Assembly: GCA_023228645.1 (NCBI GenBank)
Contig: JALOAT010000012.1
Span: 23,322 to 87,321 of the forward strand
Reading direction: 5' to 3'
Origin: Gammaproteobacteria bacterium
Lineage (GTDB): Bacteria; Pseudomonadota; Gammaproteobacteria; Thiohalomonadales; Thiohalomonadaceae
Length of the DNA stretch: 64,000 bases
Below the pieces are notes generated by a model, which saw only the letters and a list, made by a program, of their open reading frames with translations, was not told where the DNA came from and did no database searches. A program made the translations under genes and the position numbers. Numbering within the stretch: the first letter of the stretch is position 1; each line of letters starts with the position of its first letter. Shown piece by piece: positions 1-7,593 of the stretch.

Positions 1-2
1 CT

Positions 3-362
3 GGGTACTGGATTGAAGGGCTAGACGATTCTTTAGAAGATGCTCTAGCAATTAGTATGAGTTGTTGTGCTCAAGTTTCTTACAGGCTATTGGACGATAG
101 TTTAGAAAAAGCAAAGCGTGTTGTGGAAAGATTAAATCTAGACGGTGCAGATGGAAATCCTGTACACAGTAGTCCTAGTGAACATCAAGCTACACCTATG
201 AAAAGCCCTTGGGGAGATTTATATGGAATTAACAATTATATGAATGTCCTAACGTGGGAAGATGGAATTACAGCTCAACACAAGGATTTAGGCTTAATGA
301 GTGGAAACTTCGCGGGATGGATTCAAAACAGACAGTTAATTCCCAACAATACTAAGTGGTAG
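3..362 (+). CDS. thyX: Flavin-dependent thymidylate synthase ThyX, C-terminal part (5' end outside window)
   Basis: The open frame enters at base 3 with no start and reads into a CAQVSYR segment, then SSPSEHQATP and SGNFAGWIQNR. These match the C-terminal half of ThyX, including the EHQATP loop and the N-F-x-G-W-x-Q-x-R helix. ThyX makes dTMP from dUMP using FAD and methylene-tetrahydrofolate. The RHR motif is not visible and may lie in the missing N-terminal part. It sits upstream of nrdB-nrdA, so the genes form a deoxynucleotide supply group. Confidence 0.85.
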   Translation, partial: GYWIEGLDDSLEDALAISMSCCAQVSYRLLDDSLEKAKRVVERLNLDGADGNPVHSSPSEHQATPMKSPWGDLYGINNYMNVLTWEDGITAQHKDLGLMSGNFAGWIQNRQLIPNNTKW

Positions 363-372
363 GAGACAAATA

Positions 373-774
373 ATGAAATGGATGTCCGTGTGGGATATGT
401 GTCGTATCCCTGAAGTAAAAGACATCCTTCTCGCTGACGATTTGACAGAAACTTATAATCTGTTGTATGATGTTGGATTCGATATTAACAAAGAAATTTA
501 CGTTGAGTCTTGCTATCATAGAACAATATACAAAGAAGTGGTATATGCCCCTCGTTTTGTAGGGGAAGAAAGATTAGATGATAGCTGGATAAATAGTGGC
601 TACGCTTCAGAAGAAGCGTGGAAAATTTTAGTCGGAAAGAAGGATGTATCGTTGTTACGATTATTGGAAGAGATGAGTAAGGAGTCTAACTTCACTGGAG
701 AGATTACAGAACATCTCTCAAACTATTGGGGAAGTGGTAGTGAAATGACAAGGTGTATTGAAGTGAGTTTGTGA
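373..774 (+). CDS. Hypothetical protein (133 aa)
   Basis: Not recognised. The ATG follows AGGAGA by six bases, just after the thyX stop. The protein is acidic, rich in aromatic residues, has no membrane segment, and contains a cluster of Glu/Asp-rich helices in its second half. Its place between thyX and nrdB suggests co-transcription with the nucleotide genes, but nothing in it shows a role there. Confidence 0.7.
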   Translation: MKWMSVWDMCRIPEVKDILLADDLTETYNLLYDVGFDINKEIYVESCYHRTIYKEVVYAPRFVGEERLDDSWINSGYASEEAWKILVGKKDVSLLRLLEEMSKESNFTGEITEHLSNYWGSGSEMTRCIEVSL

Positions 775-828
775 CATGCAGGGCGTTACAAATATAGGTT
801 TAAACAATAATTGGGAGGTAATTTCATT

Positions 829-1842
829 GTGAGCGGTACGGTTAGAATTTTGACTCCAAAGGAAACATATACTACTGACTATCCTCAAGCAGTTGCTGCT
901 GCTGAAGAACAAGCTAAAATCATTTGGTTTGCTAAAGAGTTGGGTGTAGAGAAAGATGAAGATGACATCAGAACAAAATGTACAGAAGGTGAGCGGCATG
1001 GTATTACAACTGTCCTGCGTTTGTTCACACAATATGAATTGATGTTAGGAGGAGATGAGTTTTGGGGAGGAAAAGTATACAAAATGTTTCCTCGTCCTGA
1101 AATTCAACGGATGGCTTCTACCTTCTCTTTTATTGAGTTGGGTGTTCATGCGCCATTTTATGATCTTATAAATAAAACATTAAATATTGCCACAGATGAA
1201 TTTTATTCTTCGTGGAAAGAAGACGCAGTATTAAAGGAGAGAATGGCCTTTGTTTCCAAGTATGCAGATGAAGACGACCCTTTAATTTCTACGGCAGCGT
1301 TTGCTTTCATGGAAGGTGCGGTATTGTTTAGCAGTTTTGCATTTCTGAAAAGTTTTAACAGTGGAGGTCATGGCTTGATTCCGCACATTACTGCTGGAAT
1401 TGACGCTTCAGCTAAAGATGAAAACTTTCACAGCATGGGCAGTGCATGGCTGTTTAATCAATGTTTTGAAGAAATGAAAGAAGCTAAATTGTTCCCTAAG
1501 GGTAGACAGAAGGAAATTCGGGAAACAATTTATGCTATTGCTCGTACTGTCTACGACCATGAATACAGAATCATTGATATGATTTTCGAGAAAGGCGGTA
1601 TTCGTACAGTAACAAAGGCAGAAATGCTTCACTTTGTTCGCAATAGGATTGACGTTGTTTTGTCTTATCTAAAGATGAAGCCTTTGTTTGGAGATGAAAA
1701 AGGTGTTGTTAGTGAGTGGTTTTATAATCAATTATCCTCTTATAAGTATTCTGATTTCTTCCATGCACAACAAATTCAGTATGTACGTTCATGGGAAAAG
1801 CATAAATTGACTTTCAGACCTTATATGGAGGAGCAGGTGTAA
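829..1842 (+). CDS. nrdB: Class I ribonucleotide reductase, small (radical) subunit
   Basis: The protein (337 aa) carries the metal-site helices of NrdB: FIELGVHAPFY (E-x5-H), FMEGAVLFSSFAF, and DASAKDENFH (D/E-x2-H). NrdB houses the metal cofactor that makes the radical used by NrdA to reduce ribonucleotides to deoxyribonucleotides. GTG at 829 is the best start: GGGAGGT lies nine bases upstream. A TTG at 811 is in frame but would overlap that ribosome-binding site. The stop codon overlaps the nrdA ATG by one base (TAATG), so the subunits are translationally coupled. Confidence 0.85.
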   Translation: MSGTVRILTPKETYTTDYPQAVAAAEEQAKIIWFAKELGVEKDEDDIRTKCTEGERHGITTVLRLFTQYELMLGGDEFWGGKVYKMFPRPEIQRMASTFSFIELGVHAPFYDLINKTLNIATDEFYSSWKEDAVLKERMAFVSKYADEDDPLISTAAFAFMEGAVLFSSFAFLKSFNSGGHGLIPHITAGIDASAKDENFHSMGSAWLFNQCFEEMKEAKLFPKGRQKEIRETIYAIARTVYDHEYRIIDMIFEKGGIRTVTKAEMLHFVRNRIDVVLSYLKMKPLFGDEKGVVSEWFYNQLSSYKYSDFFHAQQIQYVRSWEKHKLTFRPYMEEQV

Positions 1843-3536
1843 TGGCAAAGAGTTTTGAACAATTAAGCGATGAACGGAAAAAGCTACAAGCAGAAGGGCT
1901 AGTACCTGAGTGGTATACAACACAATCTTATCAGATGTTTACTTCCAAGTATGCGTTTCCAGGCGAAAATAGTGTACGGGGAAGGTTTGAAACAATTGCA
2001 AGAACGTTGGCGAAGCACATGATAGGTCAAGAAAAAGAATGGGAAGAGAAATTCTTTAATCTTATGTGGAAAGGATGGCTCTCTCCTGCTACGCCCGTTC
2101 TTGCAAACACAGGTACAGATCGTGGTATGCCAATTTCTTGCAGTGGCGGTGTGATTGGGGATAGTGTCGATAGTTTTTATAAAGCTCTCCATGAACAAGC
2201 AATGCTATCCAAGTATGGCTTCGGGTGTTCGGGGTATTTTGGAGATATTCGCCCACGAGGGAGCAATATTAGTCGAGGAGGAAAAGCCAGCGGCGCTGTC
2301 CCTGTCATTGAAGATTTTGCTTTGATGGCATCCAAGATTTCTCAAGGGTCTAGTCGTCGGGGTGCTACAGCATCTTATCTACCTCTAGATCATGGAGACT
2401 TTGATGAGCTTATTGACTTGCTTGAGCATGAAACAGACGGCCTTCACATTGGGTGGGTGGTGAGTGATGGTTTTATTGCCAAACTCAAGACAGGAGATAA
2501 GGAAGCTAATCGGCGTTTTCAACGTGCTTTGTATGTCAAGCTTGTTACAGGGAAAGGGTATTTCTTTTTTGTAGATAAGGCGAACAGGCAACGTCCACTT
2601 ATGTATAAAGATTTGGGGCTTGATATTAAAGCTACTAATCTGTGCAGTGAAATCATGCTTCATTCATCAGAAGCACTTTCTTTTTCTTGTGTCCTTTCAA
2701 GCATGAACCTTTATCGGTATGATGAATGGAAAGACACGGATGCTATCTATGAATCAACTGTGTTTCTGGATTGCGTGGTCAGCGAGTTTATTAATCAATC
2801 TGAAGGTGTACCCGGTCTAGAGAAAGTAAGGGACTTCACTATTCGCGGTAGAGCTATTGGCTTGGGAGTGTTGGGGTTCTCTAGCTATCTACAAAAAAAT
2901 AGGATTGCTTTTGAAGACCTAGAAGCTCATTTTCTTAATAATGAGATTTTCAAGGCATTGCACGATGAGTCTCTAAGGGCTTCAGAGTGGCTTGCACAAG
3001 CTTATGGAGAACCAGAGTGGTGTAAGGGTTATGGGGTGCGTAATACGCATAGAACGGCTTTAGCTCCTACAAAGTCCACTAGCCTGCTTCAGGGCGGGAT
3101 GAGTGAATCTGTTTTTCCTGACCCAGGTATGGTGTTTGAGCAATCAAGTGCAGCAGGTGGTATGAGTCGTATCACTCCTGAGTTTTATAAGCTCATGGTG
3201 GAACGAGGGAAGTACACGCAAGACACAATTGACAGTATTATTAAAAATGTGGGAAGTGTACAACATTTAGACTGGCTTACAGAGCAAGAAAAAATGGTGT
3301 TCCGTACTGCGTTTGAAGTGAGCCAAGATACGATTCTTCGTTATGCTTCTGTAAGGCAGAAGTGGATTTGTCAAGGACAGTCTTTAAACTTCTTCTTCTC
3401 GGAAGACGGCGATGAAGATCGGATTGCAGAGATTCTCACTAAAGCATTTTTGGATGAAAACATTCTTTCTGTGTATTACTTTTATTCTCGGAGTGGAGTG
3501 ATTGTTAGTGCAGATTGTGAGGCATGTTCTGCGTAA
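1842..3536 (+). CDS. nrdA: Class I ribonucleotide reductase, large (catalytic) subunit
   Basis: The 564-aa protein contains the NrdA active site: Cys100 in ISCSGG, the N-x-C-x-E motif at 266-270 (NLCSE) and Cys283 in SFSCVLSSMNL. The C-terminal CEAC (560-563) is the redox pair that passes electrons from thioredoxin or glutaredoxin. It is short for NrdA and starts close to the catalytic domain, with no room for an N-terminal ATP cone, so ATP/dATP overall-activity control is probably absent, as in many phage enzymes. It pairs with NrdB upstream and is followed by a terminator. Confidence 0.9.
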   Translation: MAKSFEQLSDERKKLQAEGLVPEWYTTQSYQMFTSKYAFPGENSVRGRFETIARTLAKHMIGQEKEWEEKFFNLMWKGWLSPATPVLANTGTDRGMPISCSGGVIGDSVDSFYKALHEQAMLSKYGFGCSGYFGDIRPRGSNISRGGKASGAVPVIEDFALMASKISQGSSRRGATASYLPLDHGDFDELIDLLEHETDGLHIGWVVSDGFIAKLKTGDKEANRRFQRALYVKLVTGKGYFFFVDKANRQRPLMYKDLGLDIKATNLCSEIMLHSSEALSFSCVLSSMNLYRYDEWKDTDAIYESTVFLDCVVSEFINQSEGVPGLEKVRDFTIRGRAIGLGVLGFSSYLQKNRIAFEDLEAHFLNNEIFKALHDESLRASEWLAQAYGEPEWCKGYGVRNTHRTALAPTKSTSLLQGGMSESVFPDPGMVFEQSSAAGGMSRITPEFYKLMVERGKYTQDTIDSIIKNVGSVQHLDWLTEQEKMVFRTAFEVSQDTILRYASVRQKWICQGQSLNFFFSEDGDEDRIAEILTKAFLDENILSVYYFYSRSGVIVSADCEACSA

Positions 3537-3558
3537 TTACAACATTGAAAATTAGTTG

Positions 3559-3587
3559 TTGACATTGAGGGCGATGGGAACTATAGT
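3559..3587 (+). promoter_or_regulatory. Sigma70-like promoter embedded in a terminator
   Basis: TTGACA (3559-3564), a 17-base spacer and TATAGT (3582-3587). The spacer and -10 box lie inside the terminator hairpin that ends nrdA, so one short segment both ends upstream transcription and restarts it for 3625-5539. Confidence 0.65.
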
Positions 3588-3610
3588 TGTTCCTGTCGCC
3601 TTTTCTTTTA
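3570..3610 (+). terminator. Rho-independent terminator after nrdA
   Basis: Two stacked stems (GGCGA/TCGCC and GGAAC/GTTCC) with a seven-base loop, followed by TTTTCTTTTA. Confidence 0.8.
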
Positions 3611-3624
3611 TCTAGAGGAATTAA

Positions 3625-3960
3625 ATGCAACCTACTGAAGAACAAGTTGTTAACAAGTGGATTTCACTAAAGAACAGTGCAGCTAGTCGAAAATTGAAAT
3701 TTGATTTGACCGTTCTTTCGGTTAGAAATCTTCTACGAGCAGAAAAATGTTTTTATACAGGCGTTAGCTTTAATTCTAAGATGAGGGGTTTAGGTAAAAC
3801 AATAGATCGGATAGACCCTAATAAGGGGTATGTCAGAGGGAATGTGGTAGCGTGTACAGATGGGTACAATCAAGCTAAAGCCCAATGGGAGAAGCTAGAT
3901 AAGAAAGGTGTAAGAGCCATGATTAGACAGTTGAAAATTATTGAGGAGAGAATGAAATAA
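3625..3960 (+). CDS. HNH-like endonuclease family protein (111 aa)
   Basis: The segment CFYTGVSF followed by KTIDRIDPNKGYVRGNVVAC and YNQAK matches the phage HNH-type layout in which a C-x-Y-x-G strand precedes an x-DRIDP-x-KGY-x-x-GN helix-loop. The usual histidines are not obvious, so catalysis is uncertain. The gene stands alone behind its own promoter directly after the nrdA terminator, a typical spot for a free-standing homing gene. Its stop overlaps the next ATG by one base. Confidence 0.65.
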   Translation: MQPTEEQVVNKWISLKNSAASRKLKFDLTVLSVRNLLRAEKCFYTGVSFNSKMRGLGKTIDRIDPNKGYVRGNVVACTDGYNQAKAQWEKLDKKGVRAMIRQLKIIEERMK

Positions 3961-4274
3961 TGTACAAGCTTTTTATAGATGATGAGAGATTTCCAATCGA
4001 CCCTCATTGGTTTGTAGCCAGGAATTCTTTTGAAGCAATCAAAGCCATAGACCTTTACGGCATCCCTCAAGAAATAGCTTTTGACCATGATTTAGGTGGA
4101 CAGGATACGGCTATCATCTTTATAAATTGGTTGGAAGACAAGTTGGTAGAAGGGGTGTATAATCTTCCTCAAGGCTTCATTTGGAGTGTACACAGTCAGA
4201 ATCCAATTGGGGCTAAAAACATACAGGCACGAATGGAAGACCTAGCTGATTATTTTGGAGAAAAGCATGTCTAG
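3960..4274 (+). CDS. Cyclic-phosphate-processing receiver-like (cREC) domain protein
   Basis: The 104-aa protein reads as a response-regulator fold: FIDDERFP near the N-terminus, AFDHDLGGQDT in the middle and WSVHSQNP near residue 80. The DDxR, DHDLG and HSxNP motifs match the family described as the cyclic-phosphate processing receiver domain, predicted from its gene neighbourhoods to act on cyclic phosphates in RNA or nucleotide repair. No DNA-binding or kinase partner is attached. Actual activity is inference; it may serve RNA repair together with the RNA ligase and kinase encoded near 29-31 kb. Confidence 0.65.
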   Translation: MYKLFIDDERFPIDPHWFVARNSFEAIKAIDLYGIPQEIAFDHDLGGQDTAIIFINWLEDKLVEGVYNLPQGFIWSVHSQNPIGAKNIQARMEDLADYFGEKHV

Positions 4275-4611
4275 CTACTACCCTGATGGATGGCAGTTTA
4301 TTAAAATTGAACACAGCGGTAATGTTTTAATTAAGGTGTTTGGAAGTTGGATGGGCAGTTTCACAGAAGGGGAGCATTGGCGTCTGAACAGCGGTTGTAT
4401 GAAAATTGAGACAGAAGAGGATACGCTACTTGCTCACGGATACTCAGGTAGTGTATACTTCTTAGATAAAATTACAGAAGGAAAGCTAGGAAGCTGGAAT
4501 GGGAGTCAATTGCAGTCAATTATTGATAGTTATCAAGGTGTGCATAAGATTGAACGAATTTCAGCAGAAGAGGCAATTCTTTTAATTTCAGGAGAGGAAA
4601 ATGGCAGCTAA
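4267..4611 (+). CDS. Hypothetical protein (114 aa)
   Basis: Not recognised. ATG at 4267 is preferred over an in-frame ATG at 4255 because GGAG sits just upstream. It overlaps the previous gene by eight bases, so the two are likely coupled. The sequence is rich in beta-forming and aromatic residues (GWQFIKIEHSG, YSGSVYFLD). Confidence 0.65.
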   Translation: MSSYYPDGWQFIKIEHSGNVLIKVFGSWMGSFTEGEHWRLNSGCMKIETEEDTLLAHGYSGSVYFLDKITEGKLGSWNGSQLQSIIDSYQGVHKIERISAEEAILLISGEENGS

Positions 4612-5002
4612 CCGTATGCTGGCACAAATGCGTGGCATTTCGGCTGAAAACGTTGAAGCAATCGACTTAATTCACGAAGAATTGGAGAAAATGATTGAGA
4701 ACCACGTTTCTCTAGGCACAGAAGAATCTCTAGTGCTAGAGAAAATTGAGCGGTTGGAGTATCGTCTTCAAGAGTTGTGGAAGTTTCCTCGTGACCCCGA
4801 GAAACATACGTGGAAAACTAGGTATTTATTTAAAAATAATTGGGCTAACACCACATGGAGATGTGAGGAAACAGGAGACGTTGTAACAATTCCGTTTGAA
4901 GTGGAGGAGACGGATTTCTTTTTAATTGGAAACGGATACATTGATGTGGGAAGGTGGGGAAGCTATTCTCGCCGCGCTGGTAACTTAACTAAAATCGCTT
5001 AG
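4601..5002 (+). CDS. Hypothetical protein (133 aa)
   Basis: Not recognised. The first 60 residues are predicted helical (many Glu, Leu and Ile), the rest beta-rich with several Trp and Phe. The start follows AGGAGAGGAAA and overlaps the upstream gene by 11 bases. Confidence 0.65.
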   Translation: MAANRMLAQMRGISAENVEAIDLIHEELEKMIENHVSLGTEESLVLEKIERLEYRLQELWKFPRDPEKHTWKTRYLFKNNWANTTWRCEETGDVVTIPFEVEETDFFLIGNGYIDVGRWGSYSRRAGNLTKIA

Positions 5003-5013
5003 GAGAAACATAA

Positions 5014-5241
5014 ATGCATTATTACAAAGATTCTTACCTGTTTTCTAGCCTTCCCGAAAAATACCATGTAGAGCTTCTTGAAGTGGTGGACATTCTAGGG
5101 GAATACTCTGAAGACAACCCCAACGGAGTGGCATTAGGGCAAGATTTACTTGGTGCTTTCTTTTGGGAGTTAGCTCCACAAGGTATTTTATATTGGGCAG
5201 ATGTGTTTGAAGAAACTTCAGAGGGACAGGAGAATGACTAA
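5014..5241 (+). CDS. Hypothetical protein (75 aa)
   Basis: Small acidic protein with no recognised domain. A strong GGAGAAAC ribosome-binding site precedes the ATG, and the gene overlaps the next by eight bases. Confidence 0.6.
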   Translation: MHYYKDSYLFSSLPEKYHVELLEVVDILGEYSEDNPNGVALGQDLLGAFFWELAPQGILYWADVFEETSEGQEND

Positions 5242-5539
5242 GAAGTATTATCTCATTGAAGGAGATTTTTTAGAAACATTAAAAAATTACTTTCATACCC
5301 GAGGGATGGAACACACGGAACAACTCTTGAGCGACATTCTGATGGACGTAGATGTTTCTGTTTTGAAAGAAGAAGCAGAGATGTTTCGTTATATCGAAAA
5401 CATTTCCTTTCCCTATGAAGAAGAGGGTGAGTTTTATTGGGTGGTAAACGATTTACCCGACATGGCAGGCAAGACAATGGATTTTCGTAGTTATTTAAAA
5501 TTTATTATGGAAAAACGTAATACAGAAACAATCCATTAA
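5234..5539 (+). CDS. Hypothetical protein (101 aa)
   Basis: Acidic protein, not recognised. ATG at 5234 follows CAGGAGA. An in-frame ATG at 5201 would overlap the upstream gene by 41 bases and lacks a good ribosome-binding site. Last gene of the 3625-5539 group. Confidence 0.6.
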   Translation: MTKKYYLIEGDFLETLKNYFHTRGMEHTEQLLSDILMDVDVSVLKEEAEMFRYIENISFPYEEEGEFYWVVNDLPDMAGKTMDFRSYLKFIMEKRNTETIH

Positions 5540-5594
5540 CAAACCATTGTTTTAAAAAGATTGTGGAAAAATAGATACACTGTCATATAAGTTG

Positions 5595-5622
5595 TTGCCA
5601 ACAAGAAAAATGATGGTATAAT
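5595..5622 (+). promoter_or_regulatory. Sigma70-like promoter for the 5676 gene
   Basis: TTGCCA (5595-5600), 16-base spacer and a perfect TATAAT (5617-5622), 54 bases before the start at 5676. Confidence 0.7.
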
Positions 5623-5675
5623 TCTAGACATTGGTGGTGAGATTTATGTTTATGAAATTTTTAAGGAGAAAGAAA

Positions 5676-6062
5676 ATGTCCAATATCGAACTCGTGAAGG
5701 ATGACGTAGCGTATGTGAATGGCAAGGCTTACAAGCTGGTTCCTATTCCTACAGAGAAGATTTTTATTGGCGAAGTAGACGGTAAAAAGTATTACCTTGG
5801 CCCTGAGGCTGATCGTCAAATGAATTGGGAGCAGGCTAAGAAGTGGGTCGCGTCGGCTGGCGGTCAACTGATGCCACGAGAAGTAGGCGTTCTTGCATTC
5901 AAAAAGGCTGAAATCCGCAAACAATTTCGTACCGATGATTGGTACTGGCTTGAAGATGAGTACAGTTCGTCGCATGGTTGGATTCAGTACTTCTACAATG
6001 GTAGTCAGGGCTACAGCACCAAGCCTGATGCGTTCTATGTTCGGGCCGTCTTCGTTGAATAA
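5676..6062 (+). CDS. Small DUF1566/C-type-lectin-like protein, DGR-type variable protein 1
   Basis: The 128-aa protein has an N-terminal half with FIGEVDGKKYYLGPEAD and a C-terminal WYWLEDEY...GW-x-Q-x-F...YVRAV layout. This is the DUF1566 (Lcl C-terminal) version of the C-type-lectin fold used by DGR variable proteins. ATG at 5676 follows AAGGAGA. The last 96 bases include a variable repeat (5967-6050) shared at DNA level with 12697-12780 and 63974-64000. It lacks any tail-attachment domain, so it is a free-standing binding scaffold, not an obvious virion part. It has its own promoter and precedes a small membrane gene and an SPFH gene. The ligand is unknown. Confidence 0.8.
   Translation: MSNIELVKDDVAYVNGKAYKLVPIPTEKIFIGEVDGKKYYLGPEADRQMNWEQAKKWVASAGGQLMPREVGVLAFKKAEIRKQFRTDDWYWLEDEYSSSHGWIQYFYNGSQGYSTKPDAFYVRAVFVE
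5967..6050 (+). repeat. DGR-like variable repeat VR1
   Basis: The 84-base segment aligns without gaps to 12697-12780. 65 of 84 bases agree and 18 of 19 differences fall in first or second codon positions. All variable codons end in T or C, as expected from AAY template codons. The 3' end (tatgttcgggccgt) is GC-rich, like an IMH element. Identity stops abruptly upstream of tcgtcg. Confidence 0.85.
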
Positions 6063-6078
6063 TTTTCTGAAGGAAAAT
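6062..6078 (+). other. Hairpin just downstream of VR1
   Basis: ATTTTC and GAAAAT arms with a five-base loop, beginning 12 bases after VR1 ends. Known DGR targets carry a hairpin or cruciform just past the variable repeat; whether this one does that job is inference. Confidence 0.4.
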
Positions 6079-6080
6079 CC

Positions 6081-6197
6081 ATGAGTGTAGTGTTTACGCT
6101 TACAGGCGCAACAATTTTTGTGGCCCTAGTGATTTATGGGGTTAAACAATTGGTTTCTAACGTCAAGTTTAAAGGAGATGACGATAATGCAAATTAA
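6081..6197 (+). CDS. Small single-span membrane protein (38 aa)
   Basis: ATG follows AAGGAAAATCC. Residues about 3-25 form one hydrophobic helix (FTLTGATIFVALVIYG) followed by a short polar, acidic tail. It overlaps the SPFH start by 11 bases, suggesting translational coupling and possibly a membrane partner for that protein. Confidence 0.55.
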   Translation: MSVVFTLTGATIFVALVIYGVKQLVSNVKFKGDDDNAN

Positions 6198-7047
6198 AAA
6201 TATCATTGCAAGTGTTGTTCTGGCAATTGTAGCCATCATTGGTCTTACTATTGGTTTGGGCAGTTGGTATACCGTGGATGAAGGGGAACGTGCTGTTACG
6301 CTTTCATACGGTAAGGTGTCAGGCTCGGCAGAGCCAGGGTTTCACTTCAAGATGCCTTTCGTGGAAACTATCGAACGTGTAAGTGTACGAGCACATACGG
6401 TAAGGTTCGATACAGTAGAAGCATACAGCCGTGACCAACAACCTGCCACGCTTGCAATCAGTGTTACATATCGCATTCCAGCAGATAGCGTAGAATCCCT
6501 GTACACCATGTACGGTAATCGTCAGAATATGCAAGGCCGTGTAATTGACCGAAAGCTTCCAGATGAAGTGAAGAATGTGTTTGGACAATACACAGCTATC
6601 CGGGCCATCCAAGAACGTGCTTCTCTTGTTATTGGTATTAATGAGGCTCTACGAAAGAGTGTAGAGGGACAGCCCGTTATTATTGATAGTGTTCAAGTAG
6701 AAGAGATTGCTTTTTCAGATGCTTATGAACAATCTGTTGAACAGCGTATGAAGGCAGAGGTGGAAGTGTTTACACGAGAACAAAACCTGAAAACAGAGAA
6801 AATCAACGCAGACATTGCTGTTACGCAGGCTAAGGGTCGTGCCGATAGTGCGCTTGCTGAGGCAGAAGCTCAAGCAAAAGCTATTAAGCTGAAGGGTGAA
6901 GCTGAAGCTCAAGCAATTCGTGAACGAGGTGATGCTCTTCGCCAGAATAGCCAGCTTGTTGATCTGATTGCAGCAGAACGTTGGGATGGTTCACTCCCTG
7001 CCACTATGGTTCCTAACGGTGCTCTTCCTTTTGTGAATGTTCGTTAA
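6187..7047 (+). CDS. SPFH/prohibitin (stomatin-like) membrane protein
   Basis: The 286-aa protein has an N-terminal membrane helix (about residues 4-26), then the SPFH domain (VDEGERAVTLSYGKVSG, PGFHFKMPF, and the TAIRAIQER segment). A long Ala/Glu/Lys-rich coiled coil with AEAEAQAKAIKLKGEAEAQA repeats follows, and a short C-terminal tail. ATG at 6187 is preceded by AAAGGAGA. Family members oligomerise into ring- or cage-like membrane scaffolds and act with proteases. In phages the role is unknown; membrane remodelling, superinfection exclusion or shielding from host proteases are possible. Confidence 0.85.
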   Translation: MQIKNIIASVVLAIVAIIGLTIGLGSWYTVDEGERAVTLSYGKVSGSAEPGFHFKMPFVETIERVSVRAHTVRFDTVEAYSRDQQPATLAISVTYRIPADSVESLYTMYGNRQNMQGRVIDRKLPDEVKNVFGQYTAIRAIQERASLVIGINEALRKSVEGQPVIIDSVQVEEIAFSDAYEQSVEQRMKAEVEVFTREQNLKTEKINADIAVTQAKGRADSALAEAEAQAKAIKLKGEAEAQAIRERGDALRQNSQLVDLIAAERWDGSLPATMVPNGALPFVNVR

Positions 7048-7057
7048 GTGGTAATCG

Positions 7058-7080
7058 GAAGCCCTTCGGGGCTTCTTTTT
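7058..7080 (+). terminator. Rho-independent terminator after the SPFH gene
   Basis: Perfect GAAGCCC/GGGCTTC stem with a TTCG tetraloop followed by five T residues. Confidence 0.9.
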
Positions 7081-7096
7081 CGATAAAGGAAAAACA

Positions 7097-7270
7097 ATGA
7101 CAACATTCATATTGGTGTTATACATATTCGGATATAAATCCGCAGCAGCGGAGATGCAAGAATTTAATTCTAAAGCTGCGTGTGAACATGCAATTATGGA
7201 GATAAAGAAAGCCACTGGAAAGATAGCTCCTGTACTGGTTTGTGTTCCTAAGTCCTTGGAGGAAATATAG
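7097..7270 (+). CDS. Small putative exported protein (57 aa)
   Basis: The N-terminus is hydrophobic (TTFILVLYIFGY), then polar, with two cysteines (CEH and CVP) at a spacing that could form a disulfide. ATG follows AAAGGAAAAAC. A similar layout (signal-like start, later Cys) occurs at 14465-14656. Not recognised otherwise. Confidence 0.55.
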   Translation: MTTFILVLYIFGYKSAAAEMQEFNSKAACEHAIMEIKKATGKIAPVLVCVPKSLEEI

Positions 7271-7272
7271 AA

Positions 7273-7572
7273 ATGACATACGATGAGATTTTGGATTATG
7301 AATGGGAGTTTGAAGATGCAGATGCCAACTCCATTCGGGAATACTTGCAAGAGCTATTGTTAAAGCTATGGCAAGAAGGGGAAGGCTTTTCAGGAAAGCG
7401 TCCCTTTGGTAACAGCGGGTGGGAATATGATTTACTCTATCCCCTCGTAGCTATGGGAGAAATTCCAGGGAAGTTAGATGACGATGGGTGTCTAGAGAGC
7501 GTTAATGGAGAGGCAGGCTATGAGATGGTAGAAAGTCTTATTTACTACGTATTTTCTAGCACAGAAAAATAA
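7273..7572 (+). CDS. Hypothetical protein (99 aa)
   Basis: Acidic, Tyr/Trp-rich protein. The ATG lies two bases after the previous stop, with GGAGGAAATA upstream. A central GKRPFGNSGWEYDLLYPL segment is a conserved-looking loop, but I cannot name the family. Confidence 0.65.
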   Translation: MTYDEILDYEWEFEDADANSIREYLQELLLKLWQEGEGFSGKRPFGNSGWEYDLLYPLVAMGEIPGKLDDDGCLESVNGEAGYEMVESLIYYVFSSTEK

Positions 7573-7593
7573 CGATTTAATCAGGGACGGCTT

